This document shows positions 10,011 to 21,839 of a stretch of DNA of 64,000 bases, in pieces. The stretch lies in NCBI RefSeq assembly GCF_026151205.1, contig NC_087081.1, forward strand, positions 9,604,113 through 9,668,112, in the 5' to 3' direction. Under the pieces are notes generated by a model, which saw only the letters and a list, made by a program, of their open reading frames with translations, was not told where the DNA came from and made no database searches. This DNA comes from Bolinopsis microptera (Eukaryota > Ctenophora > Tentaculata > Lobata > Bolinopsidae). A program made the position numbers and the translations under genes. Every line of letters starts with the position of its first letter. The stretch's first letter is position 1.

Positions 10011-11794
10011 ATGGAACGTGGATGCCACATACTCATCGTAACCTATTTGTCATTTCTCGTATTATTATTTTGCCAACGTCTTATCCAACGTGACGAAGGT
10101 GCACACGTGTCCTTATCAACTGATGTGGACTCAGCTCAAGCAATGTCGGAACAGCAATCCCATCAGTTGCGTTCATCAGGAGGAAGAGAAGGATCTAACA
10201 GTAGCGCAGGTGTCACAGAGGATGCCTTGAAGAAAGTTTTAAACAATTCGGCAGCTGCTGAAATTAGGAAGAAATCTGAGTATAAAGCGACTAGTACTAC
10301 CACTGCTATAACTACTACTGCTGCTATAACTACCACTACTACTACCACTGCTATAACTACCACTTCCCATACAAATACTACTATAGCTAGTACTACTGCC
10401 ACTATTTCTGCAACTGTCTCACCAAGCGACAAAGTAGAGCAATCAACCAGCTATCGTCTCCAGTTTTCCCACGAAGGCTTGTGTATTGGCATTTCCAAAG
10501 AAAAGAGACTTACACTGTCTTTTTGTAATCCGGTTAAACAACAAGCGTTCTACCACATCAATGGATTTCTGAGATCTGTAGAATTTTCACTCTGTGTCGG
10601 TTTGGCGGGTTTCAACAACTCTACCTCTGGTGACAGTCTGGCACTCCTAGATTGCACACAAGCCATCAGTTTTAACTTAGAGGATGGTAGACTCATCTAC
10701 AGAGAAGATCAAGCAGATGGTCGTGGAGTACTCTGCATTTCTCCCAAAGGAGGTAGCACACGGTTGGGAAGGGAAATTGTTCTGACTGAAAAATGTAAAA
10801 AAGATGCATCTCAGATTGATCTTCTTGAGGAAAGTGCATTTCTGCGCGACAGAGCAGCACTTTTAATGCCGTCTGGAGATAAGTCTTGTGATTCGCCATC
10901 CAATAACCGACCACCAATGGCTAAGCTCTTACCTGAGATGCAAGTTGAAAGATGCAACATATTATCTGAATGTGTAACTGTGGTGGTGAAGACAGCACGG
11001 AGACCTCTCCTGGTTCTCAGACTTGCAGAATCAATAAAAACAGTTCTCAATCAAGATCTTCCGATGATAGTGATCGATGATGGCCCAAACCCGCATCCCC
11101 CGGATATTGTGGCCAAAATTTACCAATTCCCAAATATAAATTACGTAATAAACGAAAATAAGGATCTTGGGATAAGCGAAGGCAGAATGATAGGAGTTAA
11201 CATGGTAACAACAAAATACTTTGTAAACATGGACGACGATAATGTGGTCACAGAATCGTGGGACGCCGCTAAAATGGTAGAACTACTCGATACAACAGAT
11301 TTATCTTTAGTGGGTGGGAAAACCGACTCGATGGACTGGCCTGAGCTGCGTTTATGGAATTTGGTTGTGAAAAATCAAAACCAACTCTTAACCATTATTC
11401 CACATCCTGCAGAATTGCTAACCAGAGCTTGCCTTTCTTTCCAGATTGTTTGCGATGCGATCTGACCAGTAACAGTTTCATGGCAAGGACAACAGATATT
11501 ATTGAAGTTGGTGGTTGGAGCAAGGAGCTAAAAGTACACGAACATGCGGATATGTTTTTGAGATTGAAAGCTGCTAGCAAGAAAGTCGTATGGTGTCCTA
11601 AATTCCATGTTTTAAATTTGCACAGTAACAATGATAATACAACTGTTATCGACAAAGCTTACAAAGAGTTGAGATACAAAAGAGAGAGGCATATGGAGAG
11701 GTTATTTCTGAATCATTGGAATGTTGAATACTATCATTTAATTGAGGGAAGCCCACAGAAATGGCCTAACACCTGGGAAAACGACAAATATTAA
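10011..11794 (+). pseudogene. beta-1,4-GalNAc-transferase-like glycosyltransferase, frameshifted
   Basis: The layout is that of a type II Golgi enzyme: a short cytosolic tail, a membrane anchor at residues about 5-22, a Thr-rich stalk (about 95-135), a ricin-B/beta-trefoil-like Cys-containing region (about 144-263; LCIGIS, SLCVGL, GVLCIS) and a C-terminal GT domain resembling B4GALNT enzymes (from about residue 320). The GT part shows VVVKTARRP, VIDDG, a DxD-type NMDDDN near 11230 that would bind the metal-UDP-sugar, and EHADMFLR near 11540. The ATG at 10011 is chosen because a splice-like acceptor (TTGTTTTCAG) ends at 9984. The frame shifts between about 11425 and 11455: the first frame stops at 11465 and the end of the enzyme continues in another frame to a stop at 11794. 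The gene is a recent pseudogene, or the shift is a sequence error. Donor and acceptor sugars cannot be inferred. Confidence 0.82.
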
Positions 11795-13738
11795 AGAGAG
11801 GCCAAAATACTTGCAAGTTTAGAGCTTATTTGCAGTTATTTTAAATGGATACTATGAAAATCATCTGACATGAAGTAACTCTGTTACCCCCATTATAAGA
11901 CACATTCCTAAAAGGTTGGAAACATCTGGCATTCCTGAATACAAACTAGAAATTGATAAGATGGGTTTTGGGTTTAAGCACTATATTGACGTTCCATTAT
12001 CTATCACGATATTTTAATTTAATTGTTTGCTTTGTTTAACCTTGAAACTTTAGAACTAAATGCCAAGTCTGAACTTCCTGAAACTTAGCCTCTGTTGGAA
12101 TTCTGAGCGTGAGTTTCAGTCGTGACAAAATACTTGTCGGCATTTCTTGTTACTAAATAAAACAAGATCTCCACAACCCCAGCTGCTATTGCAACAAATA
12201 ACTAGATAATATTCAACCATATTTCAAGCAAAATACTCCTTTACAGAGAAGTAGACCATCAACTACCTACACTTCACTTGGGTCTTAAAATTAAATGGAC
12301 CAAAATGATATGTAAAGGGACCCCCTCCGAACGCTTAAAACCATTCAGCTTTTAAATAAATCTTAAATATTTGGCTATAGTTCGATTTGGTAGTCATTTA
12401 AGAAGACAATAGCTATAACAGTTATAACAGCTATAGCCTTAATATTATATAGTTGCTTAGTTACAGACGTAATGGCTGGAATCCCATGGCTATCCCATGT
12501 GTCAGATTGTCGATTCGTGGTTGAATATTATATCATACAAATAATATTATAGGGGGGGGGGGGGGGGGGGGGTAACCATGCGCAAACTTAAGTACAATAC
12601 AATGCTCGAGCACTCGATCAAATACAATTACCACCATATAAGGTGCTAACTTCCTCACGTTCTACATTGTTGTAGCGTAACGTGGCTAATTTCCTACCTT
12701 ATGTATCTGACATCTGTATCATGATACTGTTAGTGCAGATGTGGACTGTGAAGCACCCAAACCACAGAACTTCCTACCACGCACCAAAAGCAAAATCTTT
12801 CCTGCTCCTCCCGGTTTTATCATGTAACAATAACTACCAATGGTACGACCAGCCGGCAGCCAGGGGCAGCCCCGGCAGCCACTGTACAAACCGCATTAAC
12901 CGCTTTGCTGAGCCTTGGTTAACCACATTTTATATCTGTTGGTCCGACAGTTAAATTCCCATAATTACTTAGAGCTTTACGAGAGAATTTTGTAAATCAC
13001 TTTTACTTTTACCGTGCGATCTTGATATTAGTATTCAAGGGTCTATGAAACAAAGCTGAAAAGCAATCTGCTCTTACAAGTAGCAAACTTTAACCGATGC
13101 AGAAAACCTCATTAACTAATTAATTATCTTAGATATTTATTACAGCGTACATTAAAAGTGAAAACTGAGGAGTGAGGGTTGAATGGAGGGAGGCAGCATT
13201 GAGGGGATGGGTTGCTTTTGTTAATATTATAATATTGTTAGTGTTACCAGCACACGTTTTACACACTTAAAAGGCTTCTTTATAATAATATGATAGTCAA
13301 CGTTAACCCAGCAACTGGGTAATGTATTGGAAATCTACAAACTGAGTTTTGGATAATTTTAAAAGAACTATTATATAATATCATGGTTCCAATTTAAAGC
13401 CGTATAACAGCAACAGCAGACTTGCAGTAGACTGGGAATGTTGTCATGACAACAACTTATAGACACTTATTAAACAGGGTGTTATCTTAGTACACAATGT
13501 AATTAAGCTCAGTGGTACAGCCTTTTTATACTCAAAAAGGTGGCGTGTAGCTTAATTGATACAGAGCGTGGTCAGACTGCAGAGTGACATGTCAAACAAA
13601 AAATATTCTGTACACTGAGCAGCAAATTTATCTTAGTAGAATATAGTAGTAAATCTTTCAAAGTACGAAATATCTCTTTAAAAGAGCATCCTAGGCACCT
13701 TATAGATATCAAAACGCATAAAAAAGAAAACAAAAACA
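11795..13738. other. 3' flank and gene-free spacer, with G21 run
   Basis: No further gene. Contains an uninterrupted run of 21 G at 12552-12572. The open frame at 12682-12954 has no recognisable domain. Confidence 0.65.
12156..12161 (+). promoter_or_regulatory. possible poly(A) signal AATAAA
   Basis: First canonical AATAAA on the plus strand after the glycosyltransferase stop at 11794; it would give a 3' UTR of about 380 bases. Position is the only support. Confidence 0.4.
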
Positions 13739-14460
13739 TCAACCATCTTCTAACTTCTTCCACTCCTCCCTATCTAAAGCTAAAAATCTAAGGTCTTCGA
13801 AATCAGTCAAATTCTTAAGTCTAATATCAAGATTTCTACTAGTCAAGTCTTTTCTAATAACATCTAATAAGTTTAAACATGGTCTACCCCGTCTCCCTTC
13901 CATAAAAATATCAGAATTTATAGCAAATAACATAGAGGTGTATGCTGGTGAGTCTTCCTGTCCTCTTAAGATATGTCCTAACATTCTCCATCGAAACTTA
14001 GAGACTCTCACAGACAAGGGAGTGACATAACAACGAGCATAGAGTGCCTCATTAGAAATAACCCCAGTAGGCCATCTGATGTTGAGGATTCTTCGGAGGT
14101 GTTTGCGATGAGCAATATCAAGTTCATTCAACGAAGCTAGTGGTGCAGCCCAGGAGTTGCAGTTGTAGAGTAGAATAGAGACTACTTGTGCCTCGTAGAT
14201 TTTGATCTTCCTTTGGACTGAAATCTTGCTCTTCATCGAAACTTTCTGAAATTTACTAAAGGCAACATTACCAAGGAATATTCGATTCTTGATATCCTTA
14301 ACAGTGCACATCAACGATCCTAAAGTTTTGTTAGAGCGCCACTCTTCACCACCTCTATACACTTTTCCAACAATCACCTTGCGTTTAACAGTGGGTTTAG
14401 GATCTGCTAAATAAAAATGGACAAATTCAGTCTTGGAAGAATTGATATGAAGGTCCCACT
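13739..14460 (-). pseudogene. LINE reverse-transcriptase 3' end (RTE-like)
   Basis: The frame at 14377-13739 encodes the region after the RT fingers/palm. It shows the usual features of this part of non-LTR polymerases: LLYNCNSWA, an HRKHLRRIL stretch, a WRMLGHILR motif and GRRGRP near the end. In the same frame the similarity extends upstream to about 14460 (SSKTEFVHF, which follows the catalytic palm in such enzymes). No catalytic motif remains, so this is a 5'-truncated copy. Assignment to an RTE-like clade rests on the LGH and GRP motifs and is tentative. Confidence 0.75.
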
Positions 14461-14757
14461 GCTGGAATATATCTTTAGTAGAATATAATAAATAATAATA
14501 ATAAAATTTGGTAGCTTAAACACAAACTCTAAGCCCAGTGGATAAACCACAAAACTTATGCTCTATTGTGTGAAACAAAGATACTAGATCAAGATAACTA
14601 TCAAGGAGTGTATGCATAGGACATAAAAAGTTTTGGAACGAAGATGAAATGCTTATTAAGCGAGCTAACAGTCTAATTGCTAATAAGTTCAAAAAGATCA
14701 TGACATTAGGTTGCATCCTAAACAGTTTAAGCAAATAACATAAAGTTATATTGTCAA
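14461..14757. other. short spacer between two LINE remnants
   Basis: AT-rich, no recognisable feature. Confidence 0.6.
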
Positions 14758-15365
14758 TTAATCGCTCATGCCATAACTTTTCTTAAACAGGTGAGTTTTT
14801 AATAATGTTTTGAACAGATCAACATCAGAACAAGTCTTAATTTCAATTGGTAGTTGGTTCCAGATTTTCGGAGCAACAGTCTGAAACGCTCTTGGGTGCG
14901 ATCTTGTAGATCCGACAGGTAGGTGTAAGGAGGAAGTTCTTCTGCTACTCGAACTAACAAATGTTACTAGATCACACAGATATGCAGGAGCAACACCATT
15001 GACTGCTTTAAAAATCAGTAAACATAACTTAAACTCAATCCTTTCCTTCACCTTGAGCCAATGAAGGGATTTGAGCTTCTCCTCGACTGAGTCTCTCTTC
15101 TTTAATCCAAAAACCAGACGGCATGCTCGGTTCTGAATGTTCTGCAGCTGTGTAATTGAGGCTTGACTACAACCATAGTAAAGCGCATTGCAGTAGTCAA
15201 GCGATGAGATTACAATTGCTTGAGTCAGTGTTCCCATCTGTTTGGTTGTGAGAAATGTTTTCATCTTAGCAAGGTCTCTTAGTTTCAGAAAACACGATGT
15301 TTTAAGTTGCTTGATTTGCTCACCAAAGTTTAGTTGAGAGTCGAGACGAAATCCGAGGTTCTTTG
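14758..15365 (-). pseudogene. LINE reverse-transcriptase 3' end (CR1/L2-like)
   Basis: The minus-strand frame ends at 14758, and similarity extends upstream of its first Met to about 15365 (LGFRLDSQL). It shows the classic tail of CR1/L2-type polymerases: SSLDYCNALYYG, LQNIQNRACRLV, a hydrophobic IEFKLCLLIFKAVNG stretch, then PKIWNQLP and a final FK-rich segment. It comes from a different family than the neighbouring remnant and is 5'-truncated. Confidence 0.85.
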
Positions 15366-18300
15366 CAACAATAATATAGGAATATCAGGGAATATAATTA
15401 TTAATTACAGTATAACAGCATATTATTATGAACGTGGGTTGCAGCAGGCTCATTTTAGGAAACAAAAATATCTGATTTTCTTAAATATTTACGTGAATTA
15501 CATTCCCTCAGCATTTACTTAATGACCAACATGTGCTTAGTGCTAGCATGATGTTTAATTAATTACAGCTTCAAGCAGACCACTAGAAGCATAATTCACT
15601 TTGTATAATTTACATAATATATGATTAATATCCATGATTTACGTGCATAATTTACATGTCTAACTCACATGTTTAACTTACACAGTATGTGTATTTATAT
15701 TACTATGTAGTAAATGTTAATATAACAAAACATTTTAGTAGGTCAGCATGTGGACTACTACTACAAGTAGGTAAACGTAAGTTTTAGTGTACACAATAAT
15801 ATGCGGTAAAAATAAAAGAATTAAACAAGACACGAGAAACTTTATAAAGCTCAGTAGTCAGTATATAACTAAAAGAATTAAGTTAACAGGTGCAGTACAC
15901 AGCCTACCTAATACTTATTACTACATACTTACTATTAGTCTGCAGAAAGAGTAGTTAGGCGCTCCTAGGGATTCCATTTCACAAAATTTAAACTATTCGA
16001 CGGGAAAATAGTAGAACAGACTAAAGATTACAACTCACTATTATATTTGCGATTTTATTCGTCTAAAAGTAATTTTTAAAACCGCTATAGTTTGTGAAAT
16101 TCTGAAATTCTCTAGAACTACAATGCAAATGTAAGTCTAGATTCTAAATAATATAATGTAATAATACTTCAAGTAAAGCCATGATTTATTTCAGGAACTG
16201 TGTGTATATTTTGTTTGTGCACTCAGTGATATAATATCATTACCGTATATCATTATCGGATAGGCTACCCTAATCCTCATATCTAGGGTGTTTTATGAGC
16301 GGAATACGTGAAATACGTGAAACCACATAAATCACTCCTGCTTCATGAATAAAGTTAACGAAGTGTTACTTAAATCTGCCTGGTAGTATTATAGTACATA
16401 TTGCAACATTCCCTCAATATTCCCTCAATATTCAGCATCTGGTACAACACATAACTCTCAGATTTATTAATACCTAGAAGCACAATTTGAAAACAATAAT
16501 GTAAACTATTACAATGGACCATTATCATTATAACAAACCCCAGGAGCGCTGCTGTGTATAAACACATAATCTCTATTTTACAACCACATATTGTGCAAGT
16601 TGCACAATTCGTAAAGAGAAGCAACTCCGTGGACTGCTTTATCGTAGTATAATAGATAACGTGTACTTTTATATATAACACAATATATAGCTACTTATTG
16701 TCTTGTTGTGCAATCAATACAGTGTACGGAGAGAGAGAGAGCAGACTAATTTTACAGTGTAATAATTGTCACTGCAATTCTATAAAGCTATAACAGCGCA
16801 ATATTATAAAAGCGCAGTTTATTACTTTAAATATTATAATGCAGGTTGTGCGGGTTTTTAACAAAATAACTGAGCTCTTTGAAGTACAATCTGAAATGTG
16901 TGTAACTAGTTATTATTATAATATTAACGGTTACTGGTTAGTAGTTATATTATATATATATACCTTACAGTGTGTAGATTTTTACAGTGTATTATTATAA
17001 TAACAGTTACTATGTTTACATTTGAACTACCCGCTGTTGTGTCTATATAGATTATTCCTATAATATAGCTGTATTAATGGCCCGGCCCGGGTATGTAATA
17101 GTCGTATTGAGTATTGACGTGAACACATGTGATATGGCTTGCGTCATGCATGCAAGCTGAATTATAAAGATCGTTTTGATAAGCACTTACTCTTAGATAA
17201 AAGGATTAACAAGCAATGAACCTTTAACCGATTGTGAAGTACAAAGTGTAATTCAGCCATTTGCAATCATGGAGCAAGTTAGCTCACTTTCACATGCGAC
17301 GCTGTTTGAATACAAATTTTGTAATTGTAACAGTGTTAACATATTATCAACATAATAGTAATATAGTGACATTATTGGAAATCAGATGACAGAGATTGAC
17401 TAATTGAGTCTAAGTACACTAGAGCACGCACACTGTAATACTCTATAAGATACTTCATCAAAATTAGAGTAATTTAATTACTTTGTACTTTTCCGGAGCT
17501 GGTCTAAGTACATGTTTAGACTTATTGATTAGTTTTCAAACCACAAAGTGATGGGTGGTCGTGTATTGTTCATTAGCAGTGTATTAGAAAAGTAAGGTAC
17601 AAGCTATTTCAATTGCCCAGTTTACCTTGTTATGATTAACTTGGAGATAAAAAACATTATTAATGCTTTAATGTTACATTATCCTGTTAGCTTTCCCATA
17701 CTTCCCATACTTTCTATCGTGTTGACCATTGCGTTATCATATAATACACATTATCCTCGTGTCTCGGTGTTCACTTAAACGGTACTTGGTGGCTGAACTT
17801 TGGTGTCTGACGTTTGCAGCTAGATCGGACTCTGATATTATGTATTAGCAAATTTGTATAGTGTATAATTTTTTAGTGTTTATCATACTCTGCAACCTGG
17901 TAGCGCGGCTGACACAAAAACAAAATGTTGGTCTGGCTTGTGCATAGCCTAGTAAATAACATGCACTCCGATAAAAGCCGTCTGGAGAAACTCCGCATAA
18001 TGTTCATTGTAGTCAACGGGCACAAAGAAGCATTACTAGCAATTGTGTCCTTTACCCTCCTACATAATTTGAACATTTTTGTGGCTAACCCATTGAACAA
18101 CATCTGAATTAATATGTATTTAGTATTAAAAGATTCAGTAAGTTATCTTTTCATGTACGCTGTACACTGTAGTTAGTAAATGCAAACCAAACTTTTTCGA
18201 TCAGCCGCGCGCAGAACCAGTGTTGCACTAGGTCAAAATTTTGTATATTTTGTACATTTTTTAGTGTAAATTAATTTATTAATTTATCACAAATTATTTT

Positions 18301-18409
18301 ATTATAATAAAACCACTTATGTGAAATGGTTATTTTGACTTTTAATATTTGAACTAAATATGAATTGATTGTGGGTATAAAATAAAATTTGTTTTACTAA
18401 AAATTTGTT
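15366..18409. other. gene-free AT-rich spacer
   Basis: No gene supported. Open frames at 16370-16681 and 17873-18107 are short, lack domains and overlap each other on opposite strands. Confidence 0.65.
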
Positions 18410-20000
18410 TGGCAAGTTTCCATAAACGATATTTTATGATCGTCGCCGATAATCGCTTATTGGGCGCTTTTTCGGCGCTTTTTTTCAAAAAAACCGTTTA
18501 CAATCGCTTTTTTTACGATTATAAGCGGTTCAAAAAAAATCGCTTATAATCGACTATAATTGGTGTCATAATTCAAAAAAGCGCTTTTTTGAATTTAAAA
18601 GCGCTTATAAGCGCTTTTAAGCGCTTACTAGCGTCGCTGAGCGATTTGAAAGCGGTTTTCCAGTAGGATTGGCGCCAAAAACGGGTGGATAAGCGGTTGG
18701 CCGGATAAGCGATTTGTAGGCGCTTTTTTGAACCATTTATAAGCGATTATAAGCGCTTATAATTGGGGTGCAATTTAGCTGTTTGTAAAGCGCAAATAAA
18801 GCGCTTATAAGCGCTTTTAAAATTGACTCAAAAAAACGCTATATTACATCTTATAACCGCTTATAATCGATTATAAGCGCTTTTTGAGAAATCGCTTATT
18901 ACGGCTAATTCATCGCTATTTCACCGCTTTTACCGCTTTTCCTATCATCCATGGCCAGGTGAGCAGGAATTAAAAAGCGCTTATAAGCGCTTTTTCGATG
19001 CTGCCCCTAGCCTGGTCGGAACGGGGTAGTGCCCGGAATTTAAAAGCGCTTATAAGCGACTTCTCAATTCCCCTTAACCTGGTTGGAACTTTCATGTGCT
19101 TTTCTGAGCAACCTGGGGTGCACCGGCAGAGTCAGGATTTAAAAGCGCTTATAGGCGCTTATGATCGCTTTTCTACCACTTTTCCTATCACCCATGGCAT
19201 GGGTTGGCAAGGATTATAAAGCGCTTATAAGCGTTTTTCAATGCTGCCCCTAACCTGTTCGGAACAGGGGAGTGCCCGGAATTAAAAAGCGCTCTTAAGC
19301 GCTTTTTAAATGCTGCCCCTAACCTGGTCGGAACTGGAAATCAGAGTGCCCGCTTATAAGTGCTTTTCTGAGCAACCTGGGGTCACCGGCAGAATCAGGA
19401 TTTAAAAGCGCTTATGATCGCTTTTCTACCGCTTTTCCTATCACCCATGGCCTGGTTGGCAAGAATAAGAAAGCGCTTATAAGCGCTTTTTCAATGCTGC
19501 CCCTTAGCTGGTCGGAACGGGGGAGTGCCCGGAATTTAAAAGCGCTTATAAGCGACTTCTCAATTCCCCTTAACCTGGTTGGAACTTTCATGTGCTTTTC
19601 TGAGCAACCTGGGGTCACCGGCAGAATCAGGATTTAAAAGCGCTTATGATCGCTTTTCTACCGCTTTTTTACCGCAAGAATTAGCGCTTTTTCAATGCTG
19701 CCACTAACCTGGTCGGAACAGGGGTGTGCCCGGAATTAAAAAGCGCTTATAAGCGCTTTTCAATGCTGCCACTAACCTGGTCGGAACAGGGGAGTGCCCG
19801 GAATTAAAAAGCGCTCTTAAGCGCTTTTTAAATGCTGCCCCTAACCTGGTCGGAACTGGAAATCAGAGTGCCCGCTTATAAGTGCTTTTCTGAGCAACCT
19901 GGGGTCACCGGCAGAATCAGGATTTAAAAGCGCTTATGATCGCTTTTCTACCGCTTTTTCTATCACCCATGGCCTGGTTGGCAAGAATTAGAAAGCGCTT
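18410..20000 (+). repeat. left outer arm of foldback element
   Basis: Inverted and nearly identical to 25040-26630. The outer 550 bp is a looser mix of AAGCG/CGCTT words. Inward from about 18960 it becomes an ordered tandem array with two alternating modules: one reading GCTGCCCCTAACCTGGTCGG and one with CTGAGCAACCTGGGG and CCATGGCCTGGTTGGCAAG, each separated by GCGCTTATAAGCGC. Confidence 0.93.
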
Positions 20001-21725
20001 ATAAGCGTTTTTCAATGCTGCCCCTTACCTGGTCGGAACGGGGGAGTGCCCGGAATTAAAAAGCGCTCATAAGCGCTTTTTAAATGCTGCCCCTAACCTG
20101 GTCGGAACTGGAAATCAAAGTGCCCGCTTATAAGTGCTTTTCTGAGCAACCTGGGGTGCACCGGCAGAGTCAGGATTAAAAAGCGCTTATGATCGCTTTT
20201 CTACCGCTTTTCCTATCACCCATGGCCTGGTTGGCAAGAATTATAAAGCGCTTATAAGCGTTTTTTTCAATGCTGCCCCTAACCTGTTCGGAACGGGGGT
20301 GTGCCCGGAATTAAAAAGCGCTTATAAACGATTTCTCAATTCTCTTCAACCTGGGCGGAACTGGAGAGTGCCCACTTGCATGTGCTTTTCTGAGAAACCT
20401 GGGGTGCACCGGCAGAGTCAGGATTTAAAAGCGCTTATAGGCGCTTATGATTGCTTTTCTACCGCTTTTCCCATCACCCATGGCCTGGTTGGCAAGAATT
20501 ATAAAGCGCTTATAAGCGTTTTTTCACTGCTGCTTTTTTCAAATACCGCTTTTCCCATTACCCATGGCCTGGTTGGCAAGAATTTTAAGCGCTTTTTCAA
20601 TGCTACCCCTAACCTGGTCGGAACGGGGGAGTGCCTGGAATTAATATGCGCTTATAATGTATAAGCGATTTCTGAATTCCCCTTAACCTGGTCGGAACTG
20701 GAAATCAGAGTGCCCGCTTATAAGTGCTTTTCTGTGCAACCTGGGGTGCACCGGCAGAGTCAGGATTTAAAGCGCTTATAGGCGCTTATGATCGCTTTTC
20801 TACCGCTTTTCCTATCGCCCATGGCCTGGTTGGCAGGAATTAGAAAGCGCTTATAAGCGCTTTTTCAATGCTGCCACTAACCTGGTCGCAACGGGGGAGT
20901 GCCCGGAATTAAAAGGCGCTTATAAACGATTTCTCAATTCTCTTCAACCTGGTCGGAACTGGAGAGTGCCCGCTTATAAGTGCTTTTCTGTGCAACCTGG
21001 GGTGCACCGGCAGAGTCAGGATTTAAAAGCGCTTATAGGCGCTTATGATCGCTTTTCTACCGCTTTTCCCATTACCCATGGCCTGGTTGGCAAGAATTTT
21101 AAGCGCTTTTTCAATGCTACCCCTAACCTGGTCGCAACGGGGGAGTGCCCGGAATTAAAAGGCGCTTATAAGCACTTTTTCAATGCTGCTCCTAACCTGG
21201 TCGGAACGGGGGAGTGCCCGGAATTTAAAAGCGCTTATAGTTATAAGCGATTTCTCAATTCCCTTCAACCTGGTCGGAACTGGAGAGTGCCCACTCGTAT
21301 GTGCTTTTCTGAGCAAACTGGGGTGCACCGGCAGAGTCAGGATTTAAAAGCGCTTATAGGCGCTTATGAATATGATGGCTTATCTACCGCTTTTCCTATC
21401 GCCCATGGCCTGGTTGGCAGGAATTAGAAAGCGCTTATAAGCGCTTTTTCAATACTGCCACTAACCTGGTCGCAACGGGGGAGTGCCCGGAATTTAAAAG
21501 CGCTTATAGTTATAAGCGATTTCTCAATTCCCTTCAACCTGGTCGGAATTGGAGAGTGCCAACTCGTATGTGCTTTTCTGAGCAAACTGGGGTGCACCGG
21601 CAGAGTCAGGATTTAAAAGCGCTTATAGGCGCTTATGATGGCTTATCTACCGCTTTTCCCATCACCCATGGGCTGGTTGGCAGGAATTAGAAAGCGCTTA
21701 TAAGCGCTTTTTTAATGCTGTCCCT
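20001..21725 (+). repeat. left-only expansion of the foldback array
   Basis: More copies of the same modules, with greater divergence and some internal shuffling (for example ATAGTTATAAGCG at 21237-21249 and 21506-21518). The right arm has only about 230 bp of loosely matching counterpart (24810-25040), so the array has grown on the left or shrunk on the right. Confidence 0.85.
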
Positions 21726-21839
21726 AAGGATTTGAAAAGCGGTTATAAGATATAAGCGATTACAATCACTTTTTATTGCTGGTTTTTACCGATTTATCTA
21801 TCATTCATCAACATGGATTTAAACATAGTTGTTTGACTG

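Noticed and set aside
18998-21427. Open frames of 68-153 residues in the foldback arms as genes
   Set aside because: They translate the repeat units, occur identically in both arms in mirrored position, and have no domain.
18960-21725. CRISPR array or bacterial-type repeat region
   Set aside because: Repeats alternate with conserved modules, not unique spacers, and the same array exists inverted at 25040-26630.
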